64,000 nucleotides of DNA from assembly GCA_004294445.1 (NCBI GenBank), contig REAZ01000018.1, positions 35,889 to 99,888 on the forward strand. The letters run 5' to 3'. Under the pieces are notes generated by a model. That model did no database searches, was not told where the DNA came from, and saw nothing but the letters and a program-made list of their open reading frames with translations. The stretch is from Cytophagales bacterium (lineage in GTDB: Bacteria > Bacteroidota > Bacteroidia > Cytophagales > Thermoflexibacteraceae). Of the stretch, positions 37,092-46,074 are shown in pieces. The position numbers and the translations under genes are program-made. Position 1 is the first letter of the stretch, and each line of letters opens with the position of its first letter.

Positions 37092-37447
37092 GATGTTTTC
37101 TTAATTTTTGATATATTTTGAATATTTTTCAACTGTGATTTTAATCATCTTAATTAACAAGAGTTTTAACAATGTATGTGCCAATAGGATTATCTGTCAT
37201 TTTGGCATTAAAACAATGACATAAAAATAATTTCATTTGCCAAAGACTGCCTAAAAAGGTGCTAATGTATGATAAAAACTGACAATTCGTTAGAAAATTT
37301 CTCTTGGGCGAAGAGAAAGTGCTAACTGATATAAAGCCAGCTCTACAAAATTGTGTTTTAGACCTTTAGGGCTGCAATATTTGTAGAAAGTCTATTTTTT
37401 AACTACTTTTGCATGGAAAGATAGTTAAAAACTCAATTCAAAAAATT
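37092..37447. other. Gene-free region between dnaK and ruvA
   Basis: About 356 bp separate the divergent dnaK and ruvA. The ruvA promoter lies at 37380–37411. Upstream of dnaK there are two direct GTGCTAA motifs, but not an inverted CIRCE pair. No RNA gene or small coding sequence was recognised. Confidence 0.5.
37380..37411 (+). promoter_or_regulatory. Bacteroidota-type promoter of ruvA
   Basis: TTTG at 37380–37383 and TACTTTTG at 37404–37411, spaced 20 bp, match the TTTG–N19–21–TAnnTTTG consensus well. The ruvA ATG is 36 bp downstream. Confidence 0.75.
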
Positions 37448-38050
37448 ATGTACGCATACATCAAAGGAGTTTTGGTGCAAAAGGAAGCAATGTTGGCAGT
37501 AATAGAAGCAAACGGCATCGCCTACGAAATAAGGACACCGCTCAATGTTACTTCCAATCTATCTGTAAATCAGCCTTGTAAACTATTCACTTACCTAAGC
37601 ATCAGAGAGGATGCGCACACGCTTTTTGGCTTTTTGGACATAGAGGATAAAAAACTTTTCCTGCACCTCATTAGTGTTTCGGGCGTAGGACCAAGCACCG
37701 CCCTAATGACACTTTCTTCGCTCACTTCCAACGAGTTGCGGGAGGCTATAGCAAGGGAAGATGTGAGAACTATCCAAAGTGTAAAGGGGATAGGGGCAAA
37801 AACGGCACAAATGATTATTGTAGAACTTAAAGACAAAATTCGCAAGGAAAACCTGCAATCGGGCGAAATCAAAGAATCGGTGATGAATGAATATATTTCG
37901 GCATCAGTAGTTCAAGAAGCAGTGAATGGCTTATTTGCATTAGGCATTACGAAACTTGCAGCAGAAAAAACAGTGCAGGCAGTAGTGAAAAAATATGGGC
38001 ATAATCTTACCGTAGAGCAGATTATTAGGTATGCCTTGAAAACGGGCTAA
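37448..38050 (+). CDS. ruvA: Holliday junction branch-migration protein RuvA
   Basis: 200 residues from ATG 37448 (MYAYIKGVL); the open frame from 37409 overshoots. Family layout: an N-terminal OB domain (1–65), two helix-hairpin-helix motifs (LISVSGVGPSTALMTL; IQSVKGIGAKTAQMIIVEL) and the flexible C-terminal domain that contacts RuvB (about 150–200). It binds four-way junctions and loads the RuvB motor in recombination repair. ruvB and ruvC are not adjacent. Confidence 0.97.
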   Translation: MYAYIKGVLVQKEAMLAVIEANGIAYEIRTPLNVTSNLSVNQPCKLFTYLSIREDAHTLFGFLDIEDKKLFLHLISVSGVGPSTALMTLSSLTSNELREAIAREDVRTIQSVKGIGAKTAQMIIVELKDKIRKENLQSGEIKESVMNEYISASVVQEAVNGLFALGITKLAAEKTVQAVVKKYGHNLTVEQIIRYALKTG

Positions 38051-38058
38051 CTTTCCTC

Positions 38059-38799
38059 CTATTTGTCTAAATATAAAATATCTCTTACGATAAATTCTAT
38101 CCGTCTATTAAGCTGATGCTCGTTTCCATTGCACCGTACTCCGTTGGCACAGTGATTTACCAAAAGCGTTTCTCCGTAGCCTTTTGCTATCAATCTTGGC
38201 TTGGGAACCCCCTTCCTGAGTAGGTTAAAAACTATCTCGTCTGCTCGCCCCTGCGATAGCGTTAGGTTGTACTCATCATTGCCACGAGAATCGGTATGCA
38301 CTCCAATTTCAAATACTAAATGAGGGTTTTCCTCCATGAGTTTGTGTAACTTTTCGAGGGTAATTTCTGACTGTAGTGTGGGATTATTCGTATTAGGGTC
38401 AAACTCGATGCCTTCTATGCGCACCCCTTTCCCTACCAATACTTCATCGAGCCTAAAAGATAGCTGGGAAATTTTATTGCGTGTAGTGGTATTGACTTCT
38501 GCATTTACTTTGGTGAAGAATTGGGGGTGGCTCACGCTTACATCATAAATCTGCTCTGGCTCTAAGAGGGCATAGAAATATCCTTTTTGGTCGGTAAGCA
38601 CCTTAATAAAGTTCTTTTTTTCTATATTCGTCAGCAGCACAGACGCATTTGCTATAGGTTCGCCTGTTTGCTGGTGCCGTACCCAACCCTCTACGGCATA
38701 GAAAGGAACATTTGCACTTGCCAATACGTACGTCAGCAACAATGCAACACTCAAAAAACTCTTGAGAAAAATCGGAGTTATTCTTTTATTACAACTCAT
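38059..38799 (-). CDS. OmpA-family outer-membrane/peptidoglycan-binding protein
   Basis: 246 residues. Signal peptide (FLKSFLSVALLLTYVLASA), then a carboxypeptidase-regulatory-like beta-sandwich (VEGWVRHQQTGEPIANASVLL, about 30–110), then an OmpA C-terminal domain (about 125–240) with the peptidoglycan motif TDSRGNDEYNLTLSQGRADEIVFNLL and RRIEF. It likely tethers an envelope assembly to the cell wall, as in T9SS or gliding neighbours. It overlaps the MmcQ/YjbR gene by 11 bp, so the two are co-transcribed. Confidence 0.92.
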   Translation of the reverse strand: MSCNKRITPIFLKSFLSVALLLTYVLASANVPFYAVEGWVRHQQTGEPIANASVLLTNIEKKNFIKVLTDQKGYFYALLEPEQIYDVSVSHPQFFTKVNAEVNTTTRNKISQLSFRLDEVLVGKGVRIEGIEFDPNTNNPTLQSEITLEKLHKLMEENPHLVFEIGVHTDSRGNDEYNLTLSQGRADEIVFNLLRKGVPKPRLIAKGYGETLLVNHCANGVRCNGNEHQLNRRIEFIVRDILYLDK

Positions 38800-39142
38800 T
38801 TAAAAATACTTTGTCTGCTTTGTTTAGCTTACTTACTACCAATTCGTATGAGTGCAAAATCCATTGATTTATCTCATTATCTGAGAGTTGTCTATTTATT
38901 TCTATGGTATTCCAATGTTTTTTATTCATGTGGTAGCCTGCTTTCACACACTCATAGCGTTCTCGAAGCTCTACAGCCCTTTCAGGGTCGCATTTTACAT
39001 TGATGCTCCCAAAATCTGCTATGTCTGTCAAAAGAAATATTTTGCCCATTACTTTGAAAACCAATGTGTTTTCGTCAAAGGGTAGTTCTTCGTATGTTCC
39101 TTTCAAAGACAGACAAAAAACTCGCAACTCTTCTATATTCAT
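38789..39142 (-). CDS. MmcQ/YjbR family DNA-binding protein
   Basis: 117 residues. Typical sequence: RVFCLSLKGTYEELPFDENTLVFKVMGKIF, INVKCDPERAVELRERY, and the end HMNKKHWNTIEI. YjbR-type proteins have a double-wing DNA-binding fold; the cellular role is not defined. Start ATG 39142, 9 bp after the stop of the upstream small membrane protein gene. Confidence 0.93.
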   Translation of the reverse strand: MNIEELRVFCLSLKGTYEELPFDENTLVFKVMGKIFLLTDIADFGSINVKCDPERAVELRERYECVKAGYHMNKKHWNTIEINRQLSDNEINQWILHSYELVVSKLNKADKVFLNEL

Positions 39143-39151
39143 GCGCTCAAT

Positions 39152-39361
39152 TTACATCAATCTTTTGACAATCCAAACTACAAACGCCAATAAAAACATC
39201 ACAATAGAAATTCGATTAATGCCATGCATCATGCGAAGGTTAAAATTATTTTTGCTATTGGGGTCTTTTTTGAATACCCTTGTAAAATATCGGAACATAT
39301 CATTCACTTCAAAATAATCTTGAAGTGAGTTTCTTCCTTTTTGTACTTCTTTGTTTTCCAT
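39152..39361 (-). CDS. Small membrane protein, DUF6728-like
   Basis: 69 residues. A polar N-terminal half (NSLQDYFEVNDMFRYFTRVFKK, with NSKNNFNLRMMHGINRISI) and one C-terminal helix (VMFLLAFVVWIVKRLM). It matches the pattern of a small conserved Cytophagales protein family (DUF6728 from memory). Function unknown. It is the first gene of a likely three-gene unit with the YjbR and OmpA-like genes. Confidence 0.75.
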   Translation of the reverse strand: MENKEVQKGRNSLQDYFEVNDMFRYFTRVFKKDPNSKNNFNLRMMHGINRISIVMFLLAFVVWIVKRLM

Positions 39362-39505
39362 GAAATAATTTTTTTTGAACAGATGACCTCTGTAAGAATT
39401 CTATGATAAAGTCAATTTTGATTAGGTGTAAATCTCAAAGGTAATAAGCAAATAAAGATAAAAAAGGTTTTACAAAATAAAAATAAAATCATTTTGTCTT
39501 TTCAA

Positions 39506-39521
39506 TTACCAAATTTGGTAA
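39506..39521. promoter_or_regulatory. 16-bp perfect palindrome, candidate operator
   Basis: TTACCAAATTTGGTAA is a perfect inverted repeat in the intergenic region between the divergent DUF6728-like gene and the PBP gene, 55 bp before the PBP ATG. The symmetry fits a dimeric regulator site. Confidence 0.5.
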
Positions 39522-39575
39522 CTTTACTTATATTGCGTTTCTTTTTAATAAATTTAGTCTGAATTTGTTGCGACT

Positions 39576-41969
39576 ATGCAAGAGAACAAATCAATGAAAG
39601 ATAGTATTTTTTCGTCCCTTAAAAAATATAAGACAGTAGTTTTGCAAACTCCTGTGGTTCGTTTTTTCGTACCCAAATCAACTGAAACTAAGCGGCAAAA
39701 GTGGATTCGTAGGTATTGGAGTGCTTTTTTTGTCGGTTTGCTGGCTTCTGTGCTATATTTCAAGGCTGTAGAATATAACTTTTTATATCTTTTTGGTGAG
39801 ATGCCAAGCATAGAATCGTTGGAACGCCCCAAAATGCCTACAGCGTCCGAACTTTATACGGCAGACGGCGTACTTTTGGGCAGATATTTCAAAGAAAACC
39901 GCACCCCTGTAACATACGAACAACTTTCACCTTACATCATAGAAGCACTAATAGCTACCGAAGACATACGATTCCACGAACATTCGGGCATAGATTTGAA
40001 GGCAATCATGGCAGTAGCCGCATCTATAGTAGGTGGCGACCCGCGTGGCGGCAGTACCCTTACCCAGCAGACTGTAAAAAATCTTTTTAAAATGCGGGGC
40101 AAGGAATCTCGGGGCTTGCTTGGAAATGTGCCTATCATCAACGCCCTCATTGTCAAAACAAAAGAGTGGATTACAGCCATTAGCTTGGAAAAACATTTTA
40201 CCAAAGAAGAAATTATGACTATGTACCTAAATACTGTCGATTTCGGAAACAGTGCTTTTGGTATCTATACCGCCTCAAAAACCTTCTTCAATACCACGCC
40301 CCAAAAGCTAAACGCACAGCAAGCTGCCCTTTTGGTTGGGCTGCTCAAAGCAACTACTTATTACAATCCTTTTCGAAATCATGACAATGCTTTTCGCCGT
40401 AGAAATACCGTACTGTATCAGATGCAACGATACGGCTATTTATCGGCAAATCAATATGATTCGCTTACAAAATTACCTATCAAAGCAAAGTTAGTAATCG
40501 AGAATTCAGAGGAAGGGGCAGGGACTTATTTCAAAAATGAGATGAATAAGTATTTGGAAGAGTGGTGTAGGCAAAACGGTTATGATTTGTATGCCGATGG
40601 CTTTAAGATTTATACTACTATAGATTCTCGAATGCAAAAACTTGCCGAAGAAGCTGTAGCGGAAAAAATAGCACCCCTCCAAAAAGTATTTGATAATCAT
40701 TGGAGAGGATTAGTGCCTTGGACAAATAAAAGGGGCGAAGTGCTGCCAAACTACATAGAAAATGTAGCACAAAGTACGGTATGGTACAAAGAATTAGCGA
40801 AAAAATATGCAGGAAAGCCCGATTCCATTCAGGCATACCTAAACAGACCAAAGAAAATGAAAGTATTTTCTTGGAATGGAGAAACTGATACATTACTAAG
40901 TCCGTTAGACTCTATTCGTTATTATAAAAAATTCCTCCATGCAGGGCTAATGACCCTTGACCCCTCTTCAGGGAACATAAAAGCGTGGGTAGGAGGCATT
41001 AACTACAAATATTTCAAATACGACCACGTAATGCAGGCAAAAAGGCAACCTGGTTCTACTTTCAAACCGATTCTCTACGCAGCTGCTATCGACTCTATGG
41101 GCTATTCACCTTGCAGCCGCTTAGTAGATGCTCCCGTATATATTAGGTACAAAGAAAACGGAGAAGACAAATCATGGTTCCCGCACAATGCCGACTGGAT
41201 TTTTTCCTATGACAGTATGACACTTCGCCATGCTATGGGCAGGTCTATTAACTCGGTTGCTGCCAAACTCACCGAACTTATTGGCTGGACTACTGTAGCT
41301 CATTATGCACGCCGAATGGGTATTACGAGTAAACTCAGCGAAGTTCCTTCCATCAGTTTAGGCTCAAGCAATGTAAGCCTCTATGAAATGGTAGGTGCTT
41401 ATGGTACTTTCTTAAACGAAGGCGTTTGGACAGAGCCTATGTTTATTACTCGAATAGAAGATGCCAACGGAAAAATTATTCATCGCTTTATCCCTAAAAG
41501 AGTAGCGGCACTTAAACCCGAATCTGCATTTTTGATGACCTATATGCTGCAAGGCTCGCTGCAAGAACCAATGGGAACGTCAGGATTCTTGTATGCCTAC
41601 CCAAAATTATTTGGAGGCAACGAAATAGGTGGCAAAACTGGTACTTCTACTAATAATGCTGACGGTTGGTACTTTGGTGTTACAAAAGACTTAGTAACAG
41701 GGGTGTGGGTAGGTGGCGATGACCGTAGTATTCACTTTCGCAACGGTAACGTGGGCGAAGGCGGACGCACAGCACTGCCCGTTTTCGCTACTTTCATGGA
41801 AAAAGTATATGACCACCCTGAGTTAGGCATCACAAAAGGGTCTTTCCCAAAACCAAGTATAAAAATAAGTAAGCCCTACTTCTGCCCAACACGAATAAAA
41901 CCAAAACCTGATAGTTTAAATATCAATTTGGACTCTCTCCAACTCTTAGAAGATATAGACGGACTCTAA
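39576..41969 (+). CDS. Penicillin-binding protein 1A, transglycosylase/transpeptidase
   Basis: 797 residues. A cytoplasmic basic start (KSTETKRQKWIRRYW), one membrane anchor (about 50–68), then GT51 glycosyltransferase (about 90–265: ATEDIRFHEHSGID, GGSTLTQQTVKNLF) and the transpeptidase: STFK nucleophile near Ser494 (RQPGSTFKPI), SINS (SxN) and KTGTST near 686. It polymerises and cross-links peptidoglycan in the periplasm. An alternative start at Met8 is possible. Confidence 0.96.
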   Translation: MQENKSMKDSIFSSLKKYKTVVLQTPVVRFFVPKSTETKRQKWIRRYWSAFFVGLLASVLYFKAVEYNFLYLFGEMPSIESLERPKMPTASELYTADGVLLGRYFKENRTPVTYEQLSPYIIEALIATEDIRFHEHSGIDLKAIMAVAASIVGGDPRGGSTLTQQTVKNLFKMRGKESRGLLGNVPIINALIVKTKEWITAISLEKHFTKEEIMTMYLNTVDFGNSAFGIYTASKTFFNTTPQKLNAQQAALLVGLLKATTYYNPFRNHDNAFRRRNTVLYQMQRYGYLSANQYDSLTKLPIKAKLVIENSEEGAGTYFKNEMNKYLEEWCRQNGYDLYADGFKIYTTIDSRMQKLAEEAVAEKIAPLQKVFDNHWRGLVPWTNKRGEVLPNYIENVAQSTVWYKELAKKYAGKPDSIQAYLNRPKKMKVFSWNGETDTLLSPLDSIRYYKKFLHAGLMTLDPSSGNIKAWVGGINYKYFKYDHVMQAKRQPGSTFKPILYAAAIDSMGYSPCSRLVDAPVYIRYKENGEDKSWFPHNADWIFSYDSMTLRHAMGRSINSVAAKLTELIGWTTVAHYARRMGITSKLSEVPSISLGSSNVSLYEMVGAYGTFLNEGVWTEPMFITRIEDANGKIIHRFIPKRVAALKPESAFLMTYMLQGSLQEPMGTSGFLYAYPKLFGGNEIGGKTGTSTNNADGWYFGVTKDLVTGVWVGGDDRSIHFRNGNVGEGGRTALPVFATFMEKVYDHPELGITKGSFPKPSIKISKPYFCPTRIKPKPDSLNINLDSLQLLEDIDGL

Positions 41970-41987
41970 TAATGGTAGAAAATTTAA

Positions 41988-42488
41988 TTAGAGTTTGGTA
42001 TAGACCAAAGAGATTACTTTTTTTTCTGCTTGGGAGCATTGCCCTTTTTGCAGCATAAAATCTGCTATCCTTTTCAAGTTTTCTGTCCCTATCTGCTGGA
42101 CTTCTACCTCTTGTATAAGTTTTAATATCAGGTTTTTATCCTCTTCCAAATCGTTGCTAAGGTAGAGATAGGAAGGCAGGGAAAGTTGGATAGAATAGCG
42201 TAAAAATCTAATTTCTAAGTTATTGGGGCTGCTGCTTACTGCTTTTGCAAAAGTATGTTGGGACTGTTTGGCAAGTGCTAATTTTTCTAAGGGATTCCAA
42301 AGTATTTTTGCCTTAAGCGTTTCTAAGCAGGCTTGGTAGGCAAGTACAAGCGCATCTGATGAATTATTTTTGGCAAGAATACCCAAAAGATACTCTATCC
42401 CCTTATCGTCATTTACTGCTTTTAAGTATTCCTCTCGCAAAGAATTGATGTCTATTTGTCCGTTTTTTACTAAAGTTGGCAAAGGCAT
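41988..42488 (-). CDS. Hypothetical all-helical protein
   Basis: 166 residues without signal peptide or membrane helix. It appears all alpha-helical, with TPR-like spacing (SDALVLAYQACLETLKAKILWNP, EKLALAKQSQHTFAKAVSSSP), and ends in QKGQCSQAEKKVISLVYTKL. No family is recognised. A small cytoplasmic adaptor or repeat protein is plausible. It ends 19 bp from the convergent PBP gene. Confidence 0.75.
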   Translation of the reverse strand: MPLPTLVKNGQIDINSLREEYLKAVNDDKGIEYLLGILAKNNSSDALVLAYQACLETLKAKILWNPLEKLALAKQSQHTFAKAVSSSPNNLEIRFLRYSIQLSLPSYLYLSNDLEEDKNLILKLIQEVEVQQIGTENLKRIADFMLQKGQCSQAEKKVISLVYTKL

Positions 42489-42520
42489 AAGAGAAAATTA
42501 TATGTACTTAATAAAAAGCA

Positions 42521-42550
42521 AAAACTCTCAAAGGCGACTTTGAGAGTTTT
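42521..42550. terminator. Perfect 13-bp hairpin terminator
   Basis: AAAACTCTCAAAG (42521–42533) and CTTTGAGAGTTTT (42538–42550) pair perfectly around GCGA. It directly follows the outer-membrane protein gene read from the minus strand. Confidence 0.88.
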
Positions 42551-42572
42551 TATTCATTTGGTATGAATTAGA

Positions 42573-43286
42573 TTACTTACCAATTTTGAAGCCAAGACCT
42601 ACATTTACAGCCCAACCTCTTGTGCGAACATCAGCATTGCTGCCAAGACCTCTTGCATTGTTGATGTCAGTGATGCCATGTCTGTAACGAGCATCTACCA
42701 TCAAAGTAGCAAACTTAATGTCAAAATCAAGACCTAAGCCAACTATCATAGCCCAGTCCATAGACTTAAAGCTGTTTGTTGCGTCAGTACGAGTTTTTGT
42801 AGTTCTGTCAAATACTACAGACTCTCTGTTACCAGTTGCATATACATTCGCATCCATAGATGGACCGAAGAATATCTTTGGTTCATATACAGAAAGAATA
42901 GGCAACTTGAAATAAGTCAAGAAGTTAGCCTGAACATTGCTCAAACGGTAATCAACTACGCCGTTTGTGAAAGGAACAGAACCATCTTGACGGTTAAAGC
43001 GAGCTGCACCGCTTTGAGAGAAACCAACTTCCAATGCTGTACCTACCCAGCTATTGAAGTTAATGTGTGCAAAAGCCAATGCCTGACCACCTGAATAGTA
43101 TTCAGTTGCAGCCATGCTGCTAGAAACTTGAAACTTGTTTACAGTCACGCCACCTTTCACACCGATAAGGATACTTGACTTTTTCTCAGGTTTAGCCGCA
43201 TCCTGTGCTTGTGCATTGCCGAGAGATAAAGCACAAATTGTAGCAACTGCTACTAAGAAGCCTAATTTTTTCAAACCTTTTTTCAT
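42573..43286 (-). CDS. Outer-membrane beta-barrel protein (PorT/OmpW-like)
   Basis: 237 residues from ATG 43286; the longer open frame upstream is non-coding in appearance. Signal peptide KKLGFLVAVATICALSLGNAQAQ, then an eight-stranded barrel with amphipathic strands (SILIGVKGGVTVNKFQV, WVGTALEVGFSQ, TLMVDARYRHGI) and the terminal strand AVNVGLGFKIGK. This is the common PorT-family or outer-membrane beta-barrel group of Bacteroidota. Role not predictable. Confidence 0.9.
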   Translation of the reverse strand: MKKGLKKLGFLVAVATICALSLGNAQAQDAAKPEKKSSILIGVKGGVTVNKFQVSSSMAATEYYSGGQALAFAHINFNSWVGTALEVGFSQSGAARFNRQDGSVPFTNGVVDYRLSNVQANFLTYFKLPILSVYEPKIFFGPSMDANVYATGNRESVVFDRTTKTRTDATNSFKSMDWAMIVGLGLDFDIKFATLMVDARYRHGITDINNARGLGSNADVRTRGWAVNVGLGFKIGK

Positions 43287-43798
43287 GGATTGTAAGTGTT
43301 TTTCTTTAAGTTTATTAATAAATCCAACAACAAAATTACTTAATAAATTGAGATTTAAAAAAAAATCAATACAATTTAAGCAAAATTTGTACATAAGATA
43401 CAAAATTAAGAAACAAAAATATAAATATATAATTTTTGTCTTCATTAATGACTTTGACTCCAAGCTAACAACTAATAATTACTCATTAGTTCAGAGGAGT
43501 CTGGTTTCCGATAGCAAAAATAATCACTTTTTTCACTTTGCCAAAAATTTAGGCGATTTTTCTTATCTTTAATGCAAAATTTGATGAAAAATAAAGATAG
43601 AAAAACTAATTATCGGCATATTACTATATAAATATACTACAAAGTGATTACCTATAATTTTCAGTTCAAGAAATAAACATACATTTTTTGCGTGTTTATG
43701 AAAAAACATAAAAAATCCTTGTATGTTTGAATTATAGTTTTTGCAGAAGCAAAAATGATTTTTTTTATGAGTTTAAATTTTTTTCTCTACCTCATTAT
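43287..43798. other. Gene-free region of about 510 bp
   Basis: This AT-rich stretch lies between the divergent outer-membrane protein and membrane-protein genes. A TATGTTTG at 43722–43729 could be the -7 box for the three-gene membrane cluster, but its -33 region is poor. A CAAAATTA (43331–43338, minus strand) could serve the outer-membrane protein gene. No RNA or small gene was found. Confidence 0.5.
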
Positions 43799-44476
43799 AT
43801 GCAAAACATCAAAATCGATATTGCCTTCATACGAGCAAAGCTACGTGAGTTTTATACGCTGCCCATTGCCCTCGTTTATATAGGAATTATGGGCATTCTT
43901 ACTTCTGTCATCATCATTGCTGTTACACAAAATGTCAAAGTATTTTACTTGATGGACGATGCCATACGAATCGGGCAATTAAAATTTTATGCAGGCTTCG
44001 TAGCTTCTATCATAGTTTTGCTATGGTGCGTTGGTGGGACAGTTAGTTTTTTGGGCTATTGGCTGCTTGATAACTGCAAAGACACAGCAAGTCGCAATTT
44101 TTTACTCTGGGGGGGCTTTCTTAGTTTTATGTTGTTATTTGATGACCTATTTCTGATACACGAAACTATTGGAGATCACACGATTATTCCTGAAGTAGCT
44201 ATTTTTTCTCTTTATGGTCTATTGATTATTTATTATTTGATACGTTATCAACAAGTTATTCTCAAAACTAATTTCTTGTTTTTATTTTTGAGTCTGGCTT
44301 TTTTGGCTCTTTCTATAGCCATTGATATTCATCTTTTTATTCCTAAAAAATGGCATCATACGAGTATGCAAACGGGTGTAGAAGAAAGTTGTGAGCTGAT
44401 AGGAATAACACATTGGGCATTGTACCATTGCAAAGTTGCCTACCAGCTCATCAAGACCAATGTTAATGCTTCTTAA
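43799..44476 (+). CDS. Uncharacterised multipass membrane protein, copy A of three
   Basis: 225 residues from ATG 43799. About six membrane helices. Charged residues sit inside or at the edges of helices: FDDLFLIHE (Asp115, Asp116, His121, Glu122), DIHLF (Asp176, His178) and VEESCELIG (Glu195, Glu196, Glu199). The same D/E–x4–H–E and EESxE patterns recur in the next two genes, so it is the most diverged member of a tandem family. Such buried acidic and His residues suggest a metal or proton site. No known family recognised. Confidence 0.82.
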   Translation: MQNIKIDIAFIRAKLREFYTLPIALVYIGIMGILTSVIIIAVTQNVKVFYLMDDAIRIGQLKFYAGFVASIIVLLWCVGGTVSFLGYWLLDNCKDTASRNFLLWGGFLSFMLLFDDLFLIHETIGDHTIIPEVAIFSLYGLLIIYYLIRYQQVILKTNFLFLFLSLAFLALSIAIDIHLFIPKKWHHTSMQTGVEESCELIGITHWALYHCKVAYQLIKTNVNAS

Positions 44477-44490
44477 ACTAAATTATATAT

Positions 44491-45225
44491 ATGATTATAT
44501 TGACCATTAATATCAAAAGAGTAATTTTTATTTTATGCTCTGTTTTTGCCATTCTCTTTGTAATGAATTGGGCTACAGTGATGCAATCAATGAGTTCAGA
44601 TACAGAACTGACTGGTGCTGTTATGTATTTCTACAAAGCATTCAATTTTCAGGAGGAAAAAAATATTCCGACTTATTTTAGTGTCATTCTGCTATTTCTC
44701 TCCTCCCAAACCTTTCTTATCATCAGGTTACTCGACAAATTTCAAGTTTCCTCGTATGTCAAGCATTATTGGACACAGATGTCTTTGATTTTTTTGTTAT
44801 TGAGCATTGATGAAATGGTAAGATTACACGAGCGTCTGGGATATGTTGCAAGATATTTATATTTTGTTCGAGTAGATAGTGCAGGGTTATTCAAATTTGG
44901 ATGGGTTGTTTGGGTAGTACCTATGAGTATGCTCTTGGTTATTTTTGGCTTGTATTCTATCAAATTTCTGATGAGGATTCCTAATCATTTGCGTATTGGC
45001 TATATTGTTTCTGGTGGCTTGTATGTACTTGGAGCTATTGGCTTTGAAACAATAAGTGCGCAATTTTCCACACTTAATGAGGCAGAACAGCTGTATTATT
45101 ATCTTTCCATGACTGCTGAAGAGTCTTTGGAAATGATTGGTATTATCACCTTACTTTACTTTAACTTTGGCTACATCAATGAACTTAGCATAGGTGATGC
45201 CGATGCAAACGGCAGTAAGCCATGA
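44491..45225 (+). CDS. Uncharacterised multipass membrane protein, copy B of three
   Basis: 244 residues, about six helices. Shared motifs: IDEMVRLHERLG (Asp107, Glu108, His113, Glu114), GFET (Glu187) and AEESLEMIGI (Glu210, Glu211, Glu214). It is very similar to copy C throughout, for example SSQTFLIIRLL, KHYWTQMS, FGLYSIKFLM and IPTYFSV. It starts 14 bp after copy A, so the two are co-transcribed. Function unknown; see the family finding. Confidence 0.85.
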   Translation: MIILTINIKRVIFILCSVFAILFVMNWATVMQSMSSDTELTGAVMYFYKAFNFQEEKNIPTYFSVILLFLSSQTFLIIRLLDKFQVSSYVKHYWTQMSLIFLLLSIDEMVRLHERLGYVARYLYFVRVDSAGLFKFGWVVWVVPMSMLLVIFGLYSIKFLMRIPNHLRIGYIVSGGLYVLGAIGFETISAQFSTLNEAEQLYYYLSMTAEESLEMIGIITLLYFNFGYINELSIGDADANGSKP

Positions 45226-45289
45226 GTATAAGTTTGTTGGGTCAAATATAAAAACCTCAGTAACTACATTACCTATTTATTAATTTGCC

Positions 45290-46015
45290 ATGATTCCATT
45301 AAGTATTAATACCAAAAAAATTATCTTCATTTTATCCGTTATTTTTTTTGTACTGTTTATACTCAACTTAGCAACTATCATCCAGTTCAAACTTTCTGGG
45401 CAATCGAGAGAGGAGTTTTCTCATTTTTTCTTCAATATGTTCAATTTTGAGAAAGAGAAAACCGTTCCTACTTACTTTAGTGTGGTCATACTATTTTTAG
45501 CCTCGCAGACGTTCCTAATCATTAGATTATTAATTGGTAATACTGCTATTTCCTCATATATCAAGCATTATTGGACACAAATGTCTGCCATATTTATACT
45601 TTTGAGCATGGACGAAGTGCTGATGCTGCATGAGCGTTTGAGCAACTTTACAAAAACTTTCATTCCAGTAGAAAGGACTGGTTTTTTCAAATATTCTTGG
45701 GTAGTTCCCATGATTGGAATTCTATTAATTTTTGGGCTTTATTCCATCAAGTTCCTGATGAGTATTCCACCAAAGTTGCGAAATGGTTATATCATTGCTG
45801 GGTCTATGTTCGTATTTGGGGCTGTGGGGCTTGAAATGCTTAGTGGGAAGATAGATACACTGAATATGGGCAGAGATAGCTTGCTTTATCTTTTTGTAAT
45901 GACCACCGAAGAATCTTTGGAAATGACGGGAATTATTCTTTTGCTGTATTTCAATCTCAACTATATTAATGAATTGATTGCGGAAACAATGAATAGCACT
46001 AAGAAATTATCATAG
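45290..46015 (+). CDS. Uncharacterised multipass membrane protein, copy C of three
   Basis: 241 residues, about six helices, and the closest relative of copy B by a recent duplication. Motifs: MDEVLMLHERLS (Asp108, Glu109, His114, Glu115), GLEML (Glu182) and TEESLEMTGI (Glu207, Glu208, Glu211). Shared blocks are KHYWTQMS, FGLYSIKFLM and ASQTFLIIRLL. It ends 59 bp before dnaG, which has its own promoter. Confidence 0.85.
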   Translation: MIPLSINTKKIIFILSVIFFVLFILNLATIIQFKLSGQSREEFSHFFFNMFNFEKEKTVPTYFSVVILFLASQTFLIIRLLIGNTAISSYIKHYWTQMSAIFILLSMDEVLMLHERLSNFTKTFIPVERTGFFKYSWVVPMIGILLIFGLYSIKFLMSIPPKLRNGYIIAGSMFVFGAVGLEMLSGKIDTLNMGRDSLLYLFVMTTEESLEMTGIILLLYFNLNYINELIAETMNSTKKLS

Positions 46016-46036
46016 CTTTTTATTGCTGTATTGTGC

Positions 46037-46044
46037 TATCTTTG
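46037..46044 (+). promoter_or_regulatory. -7 box of the dnaG promoter
   Basis: TATCTTTG fits TAnnTTTG. A T-rich stretch (46016–46020) about 17–20 bp upstream could act as the -33. The dnaG ATG is 30 bp downstream. Confidence 0.55.
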
Positions 46045-46074
46045 TGTGATGAATCATGCTGAGTAAAAAAAATT

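Noticed and set aside
37290..37330. Possible CIRCE heat-shock site before dnaK
   Set aside because: Only GTGCTAA halves in the same orientation are present; the inverted partner is missing.
43135..43572. Open frame of 145 codons on the plus strand
   Set aside because: Its first part is antisense to the outer-membrane protein gene and the rest is low-complexity Lys/Asn/Phe; no start or family support.
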